A stretch of DNA of 64,000 nt from Deinococcus detaillensis (lineage in GTDB: Bacteria; Deinococcota; Deinococci; Deinococcales; Deinococcaceae), in the NCBI RefSeq assembly GCF_007280555.1, contig NZ_VKDB01000006.1, positions 1-64,000 on the forward strand, in the 5' to 3' direction. This document shows, piece by piece, positions 9,687-21,309 of this stretch; position 1 is the stretch's first letter; each line of letters begins with the position of its first letter. The notes beneath the pieces were generated by a model. The model worked only from the letters and a program-made list of their open reading frames with translations. It did no database searches and was not told where the DNA came from. A program made the position numbers and the translations under genes.

Positions 9687-10604
9687 TTAAGCTTTGCCGA
9701 CGCTGCCCAGCACCCGCATTTTGTGCTCGATGACTTGGCTCATCACTTCGCGGGCGGGGCCAAAGATTTTGCGGGGATCGAATTCTTTGGGGTTGGCGTG
9801 CAGCACTTCTCTAATGCCCACCGTGCTGGCGAGGCGCAAATCGGTGTCCACATTCACCTTGGCGATGCCGTGCTGGCAGGCTTGGCGCAAATCGTCGTCG
9901 TCGATGCCCGCCGCTTCGCCGATGTCGCCGCCCGCTGCCCGGAAACGCGCAATGATGTCGGCTGGCACGCCACTGGAGCCGTGCGCCACCAAAGGAATGC
10001 TGGTCATCTCACCGATTTTGGCGATGCGGGCCTGATCGATGTAGGGGCGGCCTTTGCCTTTGAAAGCCCCGTGCGAAGTGCCGATGGCAATGGCAAGGTA
10101 ATCGGTGCCCGTCTGCTCGATGAACTGCACCGCTTCTTCGGGGTCGGTCAGGAAGGCGTCTTTTTCGTCCACAATGATGTTTTCTTCGATGCCGCCGAGC
10201 CTGCCGAGTTCGGATTCCACCGAGATGCCCATGGCGTGTGCGGCTTCCACGACGCGGCGGGTTTCGGCCATGTTGTCTTCAAAGTTGTGGTGCGAGGCGT
10301 CGATCATCACCGAGGTAAAGCCCATCCGAATGGCGTTGAGGGCGCTGGCGTAGCTGCTGCCATGATCGAGGTGCAGGGCCACCGGCACGCTGGCGCGGTT
10401 GGCGAGGTCTTTGACGATGTTGGCCAAATCTTGCCCGCCGTACTTGATAGCCCCTTCGCTCATCTGCACGATCACAGGCGAGCGCAGCTTCTCGGCGGTG
10501 TGAATAATCGCTTGGGTGATTTCCATGTTGTTGGTGTTGAAAGCGCCGACGCCGTATTTGCCAGCGCGGGCGGGCACCAAAATAGCTGAACCGGTAACGA
10601 GCAT
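9687..10604 (-). CDS. fba: Class II fructose-1,6-bisphosphate aldolase
   Basis: Zinc-dependent reversible cleavage of fructose 1,6-bisphosphate to DHAP and glyceraldehyde 3-phosphate in glycolysis and gluconeogenesis, cytosolic. 305 residues. Visible motifs: GAFNTNNMEITQAI, VALHLDHGSS (catalytic Asp and zinc His), MIDASHH, VESELGRLGG, AIGTSHGAFKG, PLVAHGSSGVP and KVNVDTDLR. The start is ATG 10604, with AGGAGGA 8 bases upstream; the frame is open further 5' but not conserved. Single gene with its own terminator. Confidence 0.95.
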   Translation of the reverse strand: MLVTGSAILVPARAGKYGVGAFNTNNMEITQAIIHTAEKLRSPVIVQMSEGAIKYGGQDLANIVKDLANRASVPVALHLDHGSSYASALNAIRMGFTSVMIDASHHNFEDNMAETRRVVEAAHAMGISVESELGRLGGIEENIIVDEKDAFLTDPEEAVQFIEQTGTDYLAIAIGTSHGAFKGKGRPYIDQARIAKIGEMTSIPLVAHGSSGVPADIIARFRAAGGDIGEAAGIDDDDLRQACQHGIAKVNVDTDLRLASTVGIREVLHANPKEFDPRKIFGPAREVMSQVIEHKMRVLGSVGKA

Positions 10605-10789
10605 GTGTGTTTCCTCCTGAAAGAAAGCGGGGGGTGAGCCAAAGGTTGCGCCCAACACCATAGCAAGTGCGGCGCTTGAGGTTGGCAAATGATATAGGCG
10701 GCTCCAATCCGCTAGACAGTCCGAGATAACCGGAAGCAGGCAAGGACGGCGGTTTGGCCTTCTCAGGCGACGGGGGAGTACCATGCAGC

Positions 10790-12094
10790 ATGACGACTCT
10801 TGATACTCCAGCCAGCGATCAAGCGCAGCAGCAAACCCAGCAACAAGTCAAGGCCGCCCTCTGGAACGACGCTTTTTGGAAGTCGCGTTTGAGTGACCGC
10901 GCCCAGAGCATGACCGCCAGCGCCATCCGCGAAATTCTGAAAATCACCCAAGAACCCAGCGTGATTTCGTTCGCGGGCGGCCTCCCCGCACCGGAGCTGT
11001 TTCCGATGGAAGCCATCAAGCGGGCCTTTGACACGGTCATGGAAAAGTACGGCCCCGCTTCGATGCAGTATTCCACCACCGAAGGCCACCTGCCGCTGCG
11101 CGAGTGGATTGCCGGTCAGCAGGGTGTTCCTGCTGACCGAGTGCAGATCATGACCGGCAGCCAGCAGGGTCTGGATTTGCTCGGCAAAGTGCTGATCTCC
11201 GAGGGCGACGTGGTGCTGGTCGAGAGCCCGACCTATCTGGGGGCCTTGCAGAGCTTTCAGCCGTATCTGCCGCGCTACGTGGAAATGCCCACCGACGAGC
11301 ACGGCATCGATATAGACGCGCTTGAGGCCCTGCTCAAAACCACCAAGGCCAAGCTGCTTTACGCCGTGCCGAATTTCCAGAATCCGACGGGCCGCAGCCT
11401 CAGCTTGGAGCGCCGCGAACGCCTCGTCGAACTGACCAATCAGCACGGCGTCATCGTGATTGAAGATGATCCTTACGGCAAACTGCGCTTTACCGGCGTA
11501 GAGCTGCCGAGTTTGTACCACATTGCGCTGCGCAACGCTGGCGGCGATCACGATAAAGTCAATGTCATTTATTCGTCTAGCTTTTCCAAGACGTTGGTGC
11601 CGGGTCTGCGCGACGCTTGGGTGCAGGCGGCCATGCCGATCATTCAAAAGCTGATTCAAGCCAAACAGGGCGCTGATCTTCATACGCCGACCCTCAATCA
11701 AATGATCGTGGCCGAGTTGGTTGAAGACACCTTGCCCAAGCAAATTGAAATCGTCAAAAAAGCGTATGGCGAACGGGCCAAGTATATGCTTTCGCAAATT
11801 GACCAGCATTTTCCGGAGGGCGCACACTACACCGTGCCGGAAGGCGGAATGTTTTTGTGGATAACATTGCCTGAAAGCGTAAACACGGTCACTTTACTGA
11901 GTGAGGCCGTCAAACGCAAAGTCGCCTACGTGCCGGGCAGTCCCTTCTTTGCCCTCGGCGGCGGCGAAAACACCTTGCGCCTGAGCTATTCCAGCGCCAA
12001 CCCTGAGCAGATCGAGCGCGGCATGAAAGCGTTGGGCGAGACTTTCGCAGAAGCGCTATCGAAGGAGAAGGAAGTGACGCGCAGTCGGCGGTGA
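10790..12094 (+). CDS. PLP-dependent aminotransferase, LysN/2-aminoadipate type
   Basis: 434 residues, fold type I. SFAGGLPAPELFP near the N-terminus, QYSTTEGHLPLREWI, MTGSQQGLDLLGKV, the VPNFQNPTGRSLS block and the PLP lysine in YSSSFSKTLVPGLR are characteristic of the KAT II/LysN/MocR-like group. The probable role is transamination of 2-aminoadipate in the alpha-aminoadipate lysine route used by the Deinococcus-Thermus lineage, or of branched/aromatic amino acids; specificity cannot be read directly. TACCAT ends 5 bases before the ATG with no Shine-Dalgarno, so the message may be leaderless. Confidence 0.82.
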   Translation: MTTLDTPASDQAQQQTQQQVKAALWNDAFWKSRLSDRAQSMTASAIREILKITQEPSVISFAGGLPAPELFPMEAIKRAFDTVMEKYGPASMQYSTTEGHLPLREWIAGQQGVPADRVQIMTGSQQGLDLLGKVLISEGDVVLVESPTYLGALQSFQPYLPRYVEMPTDEHGIDIDALEALLKTTKAKLLYAVPNFQNPTGRSLSLERRERLVELTNQHGVIVIEDDPYGKLRFTGVELPSLYHIALRNAGGDHDKVNVIYSSSFSKTLVPGLRDAWVQAAMPIIQKLIQAKQGADLHTPTLNQMIVAELVEDTLPKQIEIVKKAYGERAKYMLSQIDQHFPEGAHYTVPEGGMFLWITLPESVNTVTLLSEAVKRKVAYVPGSPFFALGGGENTLRLSYSSANPEQIERGMKALGETFAEALSKEKEVTRSRR

Positions 12095-12123
12095 GGGGTT
12101 AAAAAGCTCTCTGGCCAAAACCC

Positions 12124-12180
12124 GCAACAACCCAAGAGCTCGGCCCACTTTGAACAGAGAAGTGGGCCGAGTTTGTTGCT
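12124..12180 (+). terminator. Intrinsic terminator after the aminotransferase
   Basis: CTCGGCCCACTT (12139-12150) pairs with AAGTGGGCCGAG (12160-12171); outer GCAACAA/TTGTTGC arms extend it. Symmetrical enough to act in both directions. Confidence 0.75.
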
Positions 12181-12235
12181 GTTTGGTCTTCCTACTGACT
12201 TCTGACTGCTCTCCTTCCTGTATCCTGCGGTCACT

Positions 12236-13075
12236 GTGAGCGACACGGCCAGCCAGTCAAATGCGGATCAGCCCGCTTCTCCTCTTCCCGGAGGAGGCGA
12301 CTTCAAGGCCCGGATGCGGCTGCTGGCCCGTCATTACGCTGCCGGGCTGCCCGCGCTGGATACCCACAGCCTCATGGACGGCGCACTCCTGCAAGCGGCG
12401 GGGGTGCGGCTGGAGTTCATGCCGATGGGCGAGCGCGACGGGGCTTACGACCCCGAAAACAAAGTTGTGCTCATCAACTCGCTCTCGCGCCCAGAGCGGC
12501 AACGCTTCACGCTGGCCCACGAGATCAGCCACGCGCTGCTGCTGAGTGACGATGACCTGCTCAGCGACCTACACGACCAATATGACGGCGAGCGGCTGGA
12601 AATGATGATCGAGACGCTGTGCAACGTGGGCGCGGCGGGCATTTTGATTTCGGACACGCTGATGAACGATGTCCTGACGCGCTTTGGCCCCAGCGGGCGG
12701 GCGCTTCACGAGTTGGTCAGGCGGGCCGATGTCAGCGGCAGCGCGGCGCTCTACGCCTTACTGGAAGCGGCCAGTGGGCAAATTCTTTTGGTGGTGTGCG
12801 CCGTTACGGGGCGCGGCGAGGCCAAGCAGCTTACGGTCAGGGCCAGCGGCGCAACCGAAAGCGTCAAATACCCGCTGAGGCCCGGCACGCCGATTCCCGA
12901 CGAGCATCCCATTCAAATTGCCCTGGAAACGGGCCTAGAGATCAGCGCCAAAAGCTACGTGCCGTTTCGTTCGGGGCGCAAGATGCCCGCTTGGGTGGAC
13001 GTGTATCCAGACGGCAACGGGCGGCGGGTGTTCGCCAGCTTCAACCTTGATCCGGCGCGTTTCGGCAGCGAGTGA
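12236..13075 (+). CDS. irrE: IrrE/PprI radiation-response metalloprotease
   Basis: Central switch of the Deinococcus DNA-damage response: a COG2856 zinc protease that cleaves the repressor DdrO after damage and thereby induces recA, ddr and ppr genes. 279 residues, close to the D. deserti protein. The M78 zinc motif is HEISH at residues 95-99, with the third-ligand Glu at 126, 31 residues after the first His as expected. A helical middle domain and a GAF-like C-terminal domain (from about 180) follow. GTG start; TATCCT lies 9 bases upstream with no Shine-Dalgarno, fitting a leaderless message. Its stop overlaps the next gene's GTG (GTGA). Confidence 0.95.
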   Translation: MSDTASQSNADQPASPLPGGGDFKARMRLLARHYAAGLPALDTHSLMDGALLQAAGVRLEFMPMGERDGAYDPENKVVLINSLSRPERQRFTLAHEISHALLLSDDDLLSDLHDQYDGERLEMMIETLCNVGAAGILISDTLMNDVLTRFGPSGRALHELVRRADVSGSAALYALLEAASGQILLVVCAVTGRGEAKQLTVRASGATESVKYPLRPGTPIPDEHPIQIALETGLEISAKSYVPFRSGRKMPAWVDVYPDGNGRRVFASFNLDPARFGSE

Positions 13076-14337
13076 TCCAGCGGCAGTTAGATGGCGACAG
13101 CTGGACGGCGCGGCGCGGCCCACAAACCCCCGCTGAGCACAGCCTGACCAGCCAAGACCCCGACGGTGAAGACCACGCCCGCGTCATCCACAGTTACGCT
13201 TTTCGCCGCCTGCAAGGCAAAACGCAGGTGCTGGGCATTTTTGGCGCGGAGAGCGGCGACTTTTACCGCACCCGCCTGACCCACAGCTTAGAAGTGGCTG
13301 AATTGGGCAGTGCGATGCTGGGTCAGTTGCAGCGCCGCGCCGCCGTGCAGGGTGCCGACTGGGCCGCTGTATTGCCCAGCCGCACCTTGCTGGCCAATAT
13401 CTGCCTCGCCCACGACCTCGGTCACCCGCCCTTCGGTCACGCGGGGGAGCGCACCTTGGACGCGGCCATGCGCGGGCTGGGCGTCCCTGATCTGGGCGGT
13501 TTTGAAGCCAACGGACAAACGCTGCGTCTGCTGAGTCACCTCGAAATTGGGCCGGAACAAGGCGACTACGGCCTCAACCTGACCCGCCGGGCGCTGCTGG
13601 GGGTGCTGAAATATCCAGTGGCTTATTCGGCAGCCGTCCACTCCGGCGCTCGCCCGCCCAAGTGCTACCTCGACACCGAACAAAAGGTGGTCGACTGGAT
13701 TTTGGCTCCGCTGAGCGAGTCGGGCCGCGCCGCTTTCACCGCGCTGGGTGGGCGCGAGCGCAGCTTCGATTGCCGCTTGATGGAACTGGCCGACGACGCA
13801 GCCTACGGCGTCTACGACTTGGAAGACGGCGTGAACCTTCACTTGCTGGAGCGCGGCGCTTGGGACGCTCTGGCCGCCCAGATGCCTGAACTCAGCCAAG
13901 TGTCGCAGCTCCCCAGTTGGGCCGATCTGGTTTTCAGCGCTGACGAGGCCGAGCGCAAACGCGGCGTCGCGGCCCTTTCGCGGGCGCTCGTGACCGGCAT
14001 AGACATTAGGTGGCAGGGCCGCTTTGACGAGCCGCTGCTGGATTTGTGGGCTGCCTTCACGCCCGCAGCTACCGCCTTGCAGCGCTTCCTGACCCGCTTG
14101 GTGTGGGAACAGGTCATCGACACCCCGCAGGTGCGCGGGCCGGAAGCTGGGGCGTGCCAGCAGCTTCTGGCACTGTTTGAAGCGGCCCAAGCCGAGCCGC
14201 TGCGCTGGTTGGGAGCCGAGTCGCGCCGGCGGTTGGCCGGAGCTGAAGGCGCGGCGGAGCGGGCGAGGGTGGTCTGCGATTACGTGGCGGGCATGACCGA
14301 TCTTTTCGCGCTGCGGCAAGCTGGGCGGCTGGGCTGA
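13072..14337 (+). CDS. dgt: dGTPase-like HD-domain triphosphohydrolase
   Basis: 421 residues. Members hydrolyse dNTPs, typically dGTP, to the deoxynucleoside plus triphosphate and so set the dNTP pool. HD-domain metal motifs are visible: RLTHSLEV, then CLAHDLGHPPFGHAGE at about 115-130, and a distal Asp in LADDAAYGVYDLED near 245. The sequence GFEANGQTLRLLSHLE is the family signature. The GTG start overlaps the irrE stop by 4 bases, so the nucleotide-pool enzyme is translationally coupled to the damage-response protease. Confidence 0.92.
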   Translation: MIQRQLDGDSWTARRGPQTPAEHSLTSQDPDGEDHARVIHSYAFRRLQGKTQVLGIFGAESGDFYRTRLTHSLEVAELGSAMLGQLQRRAAVQGADWAAVLPSRTLLANICLAHDLGHPPFGHAGERTLDAAMRGLGVPDLGGFEANGQTLRLLSHLEIGPEQGDYGLNLTRRALLGVLKYPVAYSAAVHSGARPPKCYLDTEQKVVDWILAPLSESGRAAFTALGGRERSFDCRLMELADDAAYGVYDLEDGVNLHLLERGAWDALAAQMPELSQVSQLPSWADLVFSADEAERKRGVAALSRALVTGIDIRWQGRFDEPLLDLWAAFTPAATALQRFLTRLVWEQVIDTPQVRGPEAGACQQLLALFEAAQAEPLRWLGAESRRRLAGAEGAAERARVVCDYVAGMTDLFALRQAGRLG

Positions 14338-14438
14338 GAAGGCGGTGAGGGGCAAGTTTTCCCATATCTCACCCCCAATGAATCCGTCATCAGTTCTATC
14401 TGACCGCTTCCTCACCGCCAGCCCTTAAGATGCTTGCT

Positions 14439-15065
14439 ATGCTCCGCTTTGCCTTTGCTCTGTTGCCTTTTCTGGCACTCCCTGCCTTAGCCGATCCCTG
14501 CGACAGCGGCATCAAGCCGATGCAGCCCAACTGGGTCTGGACTTACCGCGACACCGACAAAGACGGCGTGGAATTTTATGAAATGCGCCGCGTCCTGACG
14601 GCCAGTGGCTACACCGACACCTACACCACCTCCGGTAAGCCGCCCGCGCCGCAAAGTTTCAAGTGTGACAACGGCGCACAGATCAATATCACCGCGCCCA
14701 GTATCGGCGGAGCTGAAATCACCAAACTGGTGGTCACGGGAGTCAGTTTTCCTGCGCCTGCCAATTGGAAAACCGGCTACGCTTGGCAGTACGTGATGAA
14801 CTTACAGGGCCGTAAATCCGGATTTAATGCCAAGGCCGCCATTACCTTTGATTACCGCATCGTGGGCCGCGAAAAAATCAGCGTGGCCGCCGGAACCTTT
14901 GACGCGTGGAAAGTGGAGATGAACGGCAACGTGGACGCTCGCGTGGCCGTGCTGCCGATTCGCCAGAAGTTTTCCGAAACGCAGTGGATCGCTGAGGGCG
15001 TCGGTATTGTCAAGATCGTGCGGGCCAACAGCAGCTCGGAACTCGCCTCACTTAAAAAGCAGTGA
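14439..15065 (+). CDS. Hypothetical secreted protein
   Basis: 208 residues with a clear signal peptide (MLRFAFALLPFLALPALA, cleavage after ALA). The mature part looks beta-rich, with a Cys pair (near 20 and 77) and a closing motif TQWIAEGVGIVKI reminiscent of DUF3108-like or TapB-like periplasmic proteins, but I do not claim that family. Start chosen at ATG 14439 because TAAGAT ends 7 bases upstream; ATG 14430 lies inside that hexamer. Confidence 0.7.
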   Translation: MLRFAFALLPFLALPALADPCDSGIKPMQPNWVWTYRDTDKDGVEFYEMRRVLTASGYTDTYTTSGKPPAPQSFKCDNGAQINITAPSIGGAEITKLVVTGVSFPAPANWKTGYAWQYVMNLQGRKSGFNAKAAITFDYRIVGREKISVAAGTFDAWKVEMNGNVDARVAVLPIRQKFSETQWIAEGVGIVKIVRANSSSELASLKKQ

Positions 15066-15136
15066 CCCAGAGACCAAGCTGAGCAGCACTGAATGAAGAA
15101 CCGGGGCAGGCCTGCTCCAGGTGTTAGCTTAAGCGC

Positions 15137-15640
15137 ATGACACAACCCGACGCTGCTCCTGAAATGCCCAAACTCAAACCCGGCGACGCCTTTCCCGCTT
15201 TCAGCTTGCCCGACGCCCATAACCAACTGCACAGCCTCAGCGACTCGGCGGGTCAGTATCTGGTGCTGTACGTCTACCCCAAAGACAACACCCCCGGCTG
15301 CACCAAAGAAGCCTGCGATTTCCGCGACAACATGGCCCTTAAGCAGCACGGCGCACAGGTGCTGGGCCTCAGTATGGACGACGCCGAGAGCCACGCCTCT
15401 TTTGCCGCCGAACACAGCTTGCCGTTTGCGCTGCTGTCCGATCCCAGCGCCGAGTTTCTCAAATCGGTCGGCGCTTACGGCACCAAAAACATGTACGGCA
15501 AAGTTTCGCAGGGCGTCAAGCGCACCACCTTTTTGATCGGCCCAGACGGAAGACTCGTTAAGGCCTGGTACGCCGTCAGCGTGGACGGTCACTCGGACGC
15601 GGTCGTCAAGGCCATCGAAGCCGACCAAGCGCGGGCCTGA
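15137..15640 (+). CDS. bcp: Thiol peroxidase, BCP/PrxQ-type peroxiredoxin
   Basis: Reduces hydrogen peroxide and organic hydroperoxides using a cysteine thiol recycled by thioredoxin. 167 residues, normal for BCP. The peroxidatic motif is YPKDNTPGCTKEACDFRDN with Cys pairs five residues apart (CxxxxC), typical of atypical 2-Cys PrxQ. Upstream TAGCTT ends 6 bases before the ATG. rpiA starts one base after its stop, so the two are cotranscribed. Confidence 0.93.
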   Translation: MTQPDAAPEMPKLKPGDAFPAFSLPDAHNQLHSLSDSAGQYLVLYVYPKDNTPGCTKEACDFRDNMALKQHGAQVLGLSMDDAESHASFAAEHSLPFALLSDPSAEFLKSVGAYGTKNMYGKVSQGVKRTTFLIGPDGRLVKAWYAVSVDGHSDAVVKAIEADQARA

Positions 15641-15641
15641 G

Positions 15642-16325
15642 ATGTCACCCGACTTGGAAGTTCTCAAAAAAGAAGCTGCCATCCGCGCTGTTTCGCTGAT
15701 TGAAAGCGGAATGCATCTGGGCCTTGGTACTGGCAGCACCGCCAAGTACGCCATAGAAGAACTGGGCCGCAAAGTGGCGGCGGGCGAGCTGTCGAATCTG
15801 ACCTGCGTGGCGACCAGTCAGGCCAGTGACACGCTGGCCCGCTCGCTGGGGCTGGACGTTGGGCCGCTGACGCCGCAAGCGTTTGACATTGCCATAGACG
15901 GAGCCGACGAAATCGCGCCCAGCTTAGATTTGATCAAGGGCCTCGGCGGAGCGCTGGTGCGTGAAAAGCTGGTGGAAGTCCAAGCCAAGCGCCTGATTAT
16001 CATTGCCGATCACACCAAACTGGTGCAGGCTTTGGGCCAAAAAGCGCCGCTGCCGATTGAAGTGTTGCCGTTTGGCGTAGACAGCACGCTGGAGCGCCTT
16101 AAAGGGTTGGGCGCGGTGGGCGAGTTGCGCCGTCAATCGGGTGAGCTGTACATCACCGACAATGGCAATTTGATTTTCGACGCCCGCTTTGCTGGGCAAG
16201 ACTTGGCGGGGTTGGAACGCACTCTCAAAGGCACTTTAGGCGTGGTGGAAACTGGACTTTTCCTCAATATGGCTGAGCGTGCGTTCGTGGCCGCGCCGGA
16301 GGGCGTGCGTGAGGTGGTGCGTTAA
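15642..16325 (+). CDS. rpiA: Ribose-5-phosphate isomerase A
   Basis: Interconverts ribose 5-phosphate and ribulose 5-phosphate in the pentose phosphate pathway. 227 residues. Phosphate-binding LGLGTGSTAKYAIEELG near residue 26, IDGADEI near 86, GLGGALVREKLVE near 100 with the catalytic Glu, and ADHTKLV. Begins one base after bcp. Confidence 0.95.
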   Translation: MSPDLEVLKKEAAIRAVSLIESGMHLGLGTGSTAKYAIEELGRKVAAGELSNLTCVATSQASDTLARSLGLDVGPLTPQAFDIAIDGADEIAPSLDLIKGLGGALVREKLVEVQAKRLIIIADHTKLVQALGQKAPLPIEVLPFGVDSTLERLKGLGAVGELRRQSGELYITDNGNLIFDARFAGQDLAGLERTLKGTLGVVETGLFLNMAERAFVAAPEGVREVVR

Positions 16326-16376
16326 GTAAGTCTCAATCTTATTCACTCCCGTTTGGTAAACGCTTCACAATGGGTC

Positions 16377-16655
16377 ATGGACGTTCAAACCCAGATTGAC
16401 CAAACACCCTTTCCGGACGGCACTCAAGTCAGCAGCTACGAGGAAATGGAAGGCCGCGTGTTCCGAATTCGCCAGCGCTTAGGCGAAGTGCGCCGAGGTT
16501 TGGAGATTTTGTTGACCGACGAAGCTGCCCAACGGTACGGCGAAGAACCGATGGTTGCCACCGTGTTGCAGCAGCTTCAAAAGCATGCCGAAACAGGCCT
16601 CCCGGTGTTGGAAGCGGGCAAGGAATACGAGCGTTTGGTGTTTGTGGGCGACTGA
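16377..16655 (+). CDS. Small hypothetical protein
   Basis: 92 residues, acidic, no membrane segment or signal peptide, predicted largely helical (EMEGRVFRIRQRLGEVRRGLEILL). Start placed at ATG 16377; CACAAT ends 5 bases upstream. A TTG at 16353 is also possible. It sits between rpiA and clpB on the same strand. No family recognised. Confidence 0.55.
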   Translation: MDVQTQIDQTPFPDGTQVSSYEEMEGRVFRIRQRLGEVRRGLEILLTDEAAQRYGEEPMVATVLQQLQKHAETGLPVLEAGKEYERLVFVGD

Positions 16656-16724
16656 AGAAAGGGGTGAAATGAGCATCGGGGGTTGCTCCTCTCACGCTCA
16701 AGCTCTCCCATAATACTCAATAAA

Positions 16725-16745
16725 CTTGACACAACTGCACTCAAG
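16725..16745 (+). promoter_or_regulatory. HAIR-like HspR operator of clpB
   Basis: CTTGACA-N7-ACTCAAG matches the HspR-associated inverted repeat CTTGAGT-N7-ACTCAAG at 12 of 14 positions with exact spacing. It covers the -35 hexamer, so bound HspR would block transcription until heat stress. Confidence 0.75.
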
Positions 16746-16754
16746 TCCGATAAT
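16726..16754 (+). promoter_or_regulatory. Sigma-70-type promoter of clpB
   Basis: Consensus -35 TTGACA (16726-16731), 17-base spacer, -10 GATAAT (16749-16754). It ends 23 bases before the TTG start. A further 9-bp inverted repeat, CTCAAGTCC at 16740-16748 and GGACTTGAG at 16759-16767, brackets the -10. Confidence 0.85.
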
Positions 16755-16777
16755 AAGGGGACTTGAGGAGGTTGCCC

Positions 16778-19336
16778 TTGAACCCCGAACACTTCACAGA
16801 ATCATCGGTACAGGCTGTCGCTGAAGCGCAAAAGCAAGCTCAGGCGGCGGGCCACCAGACCATGACGACTTGGCATGTGCTCTCAGCGCTACTGGACAAC
16901 GATGTGGCTTCCCGGCTCCTGACCCAAGCGGGGGGGGACATAACTGCCGTGCGCCGAGACTTGGAACGCGAACTGGGTAAGTTGCCCCGCGTGCAAGGCG
17001 GCGAGGGACAGACGTACCTCGATCCTGCTCTGGCCCGCGCTTTTACCAAAGCCCACGACATTGCCAAAAGCATGGGCGACAGCTTCGTGGCTCCCGACGC
17101 GCTGTTCATGGCGCTCAGGGGCGAGATCAAAAATCAGGTTCTTCCCAGCGCCGCCCAACTGACAGCGGCGGCGACGGCGGGCCGCAAAGGAAAAACTGTG
17201 ACCAATAAGACCAGCGATCAGCAATTTGAAGCGCTCGAAAAATACGGCACCGATTTGACCCAGCGGGCCAGGGACGGCAAATTCGACCCGGTGATTGGCC
17301 GCGACGAGGAAATTCGCCGCGCCATGCAGATTCTGCTGCGCCGCACCAAAAACAATCCTGTACTGATCGGTGAACCGGGCGTCGGCAAAACCGCCATTGC
17401 TGAGGGTTTGGCCATGCGAATCGTTAAAGGCGACGTGCCGGAAGGGCTGAAAAACAAAAAGATCATCGGTCTCGATATGGGCAGTCTGCTGGCGGGCGCA
17501 AAGTTCAGGGGCGAATTTGAAGAGCGTTTGCGCGGCGTGATTGACGAAGTGGTGGCCTCGGCAGGCGAGATTATTTTGTTCGTCGATGAGCTGCACACTA
17601 TCGTGGGCGCGGGCAAGACCGAGGGCAGCCCCGACGCGGGCAATATGCTCAAGCCCGCACTCGCACGCGGTGAACTGCACCTGATCGGCGCGACGACGCT
17701 GGACGAGTACCGTGAAATTGAAAAAGACCCCGCCTTGGAGCGCCGTTTCCAGCCGGTGTTTGTCAATGAACCGAGTGTAGAAGACACCATTTCGATTTTG
17801 CGCGGCATTAAAGAGCGGTATCAAGTTCACCACAACGTAGAAATTACTGATCCTGCTCTGGTGGCGGCGGCGCAGCTGTCTCACCGTTATATTGCGGATC
17901 GTCAGTTGCCCGATAAAGCCATTGACCTTATAGACGAGTCGGCGGCCCGCTTAAGAATGGCGCTTGAATCAAGTCCAGAGCGGATCGACCAATTAGACCG
18001 CCGCAAACTGCAACTAGAAATTGAGCGTGAAGCCCTCAAGCGCGAGAAAGATCAGGATTCACAAAACCGCCTCCTCGATATTGAAGCGCAGCTGGGAACC
18101 ATCACCGACGAGCTGACTGAAGTGCGGGGCCGCTGGGAAGCTGAGCGCGGCGAAATTGCCCAGCTCCGTGAAAAGCGTGAATCGCTGGACGCTGTGCGAA
18201 CTGACATTGAGCGGGCACGCCGCGACTACGACCTTCAAAAAGCCGCCGAGTTGGAATACGGTACGCTGCCGCAGCTCGAAAAAGACGTGCAGGAGCTGGA
18301 ACGCAAGCTCAAAGGCGCGGAATTTGCCCACATGGAAGTTACTGAGGACGACATTGCCGCCGTGGTCAGCCGCTGGACAGGCATTCCGGTCAGCAAGCTG
18401 ATGGAAGGTGAGCGCGAGAAACTGCTCAAGCTGGAAGAAGAACTTCACCAGCACGTCATCGGCCAAGACCGGGCCATCGTCAGCGTGTCGGACGCCATTC
18501 GCCGCTCGCGGGCAGGCCTCAGCGACCCCAACCGGCCCATTGGCAGCTTTATGTTCCTGGGGCCAACCGGCGTGGGCAAAACCGAGCTGGCCAAGGCATT
18601 GGCCGAGTATTTGTTCGACTCACCCGATTCGATGGTGCGGCTGGACATGTCCGAGTACATGGAGAAATTCAGCGTGCAGCGCCTGATCGGAGCGCCTCCC
18701 GGTTACGTGGGCTACGAGGAAGGCGGCCAGCTCACCGAAGCCGTGCGCCGCCGCCCATATGCCGTGCTGCTGTTTGACGAAATCGAAAAGGCCCACCCCG
18801 ACGTGTTTAACGTGCTGCTGCAAGTGCTCGACGATGGCCGCCTGACCGATGGGCAAGGCCGCACGGTGGACTTTCGCAACACCCTGATTATCATGACCAG
18901 CAACACCGGCTCGCCGCTGATTCTGGAAATGCAGGCACGGGGCGACGACGCCGAAGACATCCGCGACGCCGTGATGGGCGCACTCCAGCAAAATTTCCGC
19001 CCGGAGTTTCTCAACCGCGTGGACGATATCATCGTGTTCGACGCGCTGACGCCCACCGATCTGCGCCGCATCGTGGAAATTCAGTTGGGTGGCCTGCGCC
19101 GCCGCCTCGCTGAGCGCCGCGTGAGTCTTAATCTGACCTCCGCCGCCCTCGACAAGTTGGCCCATGACGGCTATGACCCGGCTTTCGGCGCTCGGCCCCT
19201 CAAACGGGTGATTGCCAGCCAGATTGAAACGCCGCTGGCCAAAGAAATTCTGGCCGGACAAGTGCCGGACAACAGCAGCCTGAATATCGATTATGACGGC
19301 GAGCGCTTTGGGTTTAAGGTGGGGTCACTCAACTGA
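16778..19336 (+). CDS. clpB: ClpB disaggregase
   Basis: AAA+ protein disaggregase working with DnaK on heat-aggregated proteins, cytosolic hexamer. 852 residues. Clp N-domain to about 145; NBD1 with Walker [16 protein letters not shown] near 204 and Walker [11 protein letters not shown]; coiled-coil M-domain about 395-520; NBD2 with Walker [16 protein letters not shown] near 600 and [11 protein letters not shown]; ends in the usual C-domain. Start is TTG 16778 with GAGGAGG 5-6 bases upstream, giving the family N-terminus MNPEHFTE. The HAIR operator over the promoter indicates HspR control. Confidence 0.97.
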   Translation: MNPEHFTESSVQAVAEAQKQAQAAGHQTMTTWHVLSALLDNDVASRLLTQAGGDITAVRRDLERELGKLPRVQGGEGQTYLDPALARAFTKAHDIAKSMGDSFVAPDALFMALRGEIKNQVLPSAAQLTAAATAGRKGKTVTNKTSDQQFEALEKYGTDLTQRARDGKFDPVIGRDEEIRRAMQILLRRTKNNPVLIGEPGVGKTAIAEGLAMRIVKGDVPEGLKNKKIIGLDMGSLLAGAKFRGEFEERLRGVIDEVVASAGEIILFVDELHTIVGAGKTEGSPDAGNMLKPALARGELHLIGATTLDEYREIEKDPALERRFQPVFVNEPSVEDTISILRGIKERYQVHHNVEITDPALVAAAQLSHRYIADRQLPDKAIDLIDESAARLRMALESSPERIDQLDRRKLQLEIEREALKREKDQDSQNRLLDIEAQLGTITDELTEVRGRWEAERGEIAQLREKRESLDAVRTDIERARRDYDLQKAAELEYGTLPQLEKDVQELERKLKGAEFAHMEVTEDDIAAVVSRWTGIPVSKLMEGEREKLLKLEEELHQHVIGQDRAIVSVSDAIRRSRAGLSDPNRPIGSFMFLGPTGVGKTELAKALAEYLFDSPDSMVRLDMSEYMEKFSVQRLIGAPPGYVGYEEGGQLTEAVRRRPYAVLLFDEIEKAHPDVFNVLLQVLDDGRLTDGQGRTVDFRNTLIIMTSNTGSPLILEMQARGDDAEDIRDAVMGALQQNFRPEFLNRVDDIIVFDALTPTDLRRIVEIQLGGLRRRLAERRVSLNLTSAALDKLAHDGYDPAFGARPLKRVIASQIETPLAKEILAGQVPDNSSLNIDYDGERFGFKVGSLN

Positions 19337-19353
19337 AGTTTTGAAATTCAATC

Positions 19354-19389
19354 AACAAACGCCGTCCCACATTCGGGACGGCGTTTGTT
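19354..19389 (+). terminator. Intrinsic terminator after clpB
   Basis: 15-bp perfect arms (AACAAACGCCGTCCC and its complement) around a 6-base loop, 18 bases after the stop codon. Confidence 0.8.
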
Positions 19390-19482
19390 ATGTTGCTCAG
19401 ATACAGTTTTCGTTTTGGTGCCGATCCTCCGTAAAAGTGGCCCCCACCTAAGAGTAGGAGCCACTTTAAATCAACCTGAACG

Positions 19483-21309
<1,827 letters not shown>

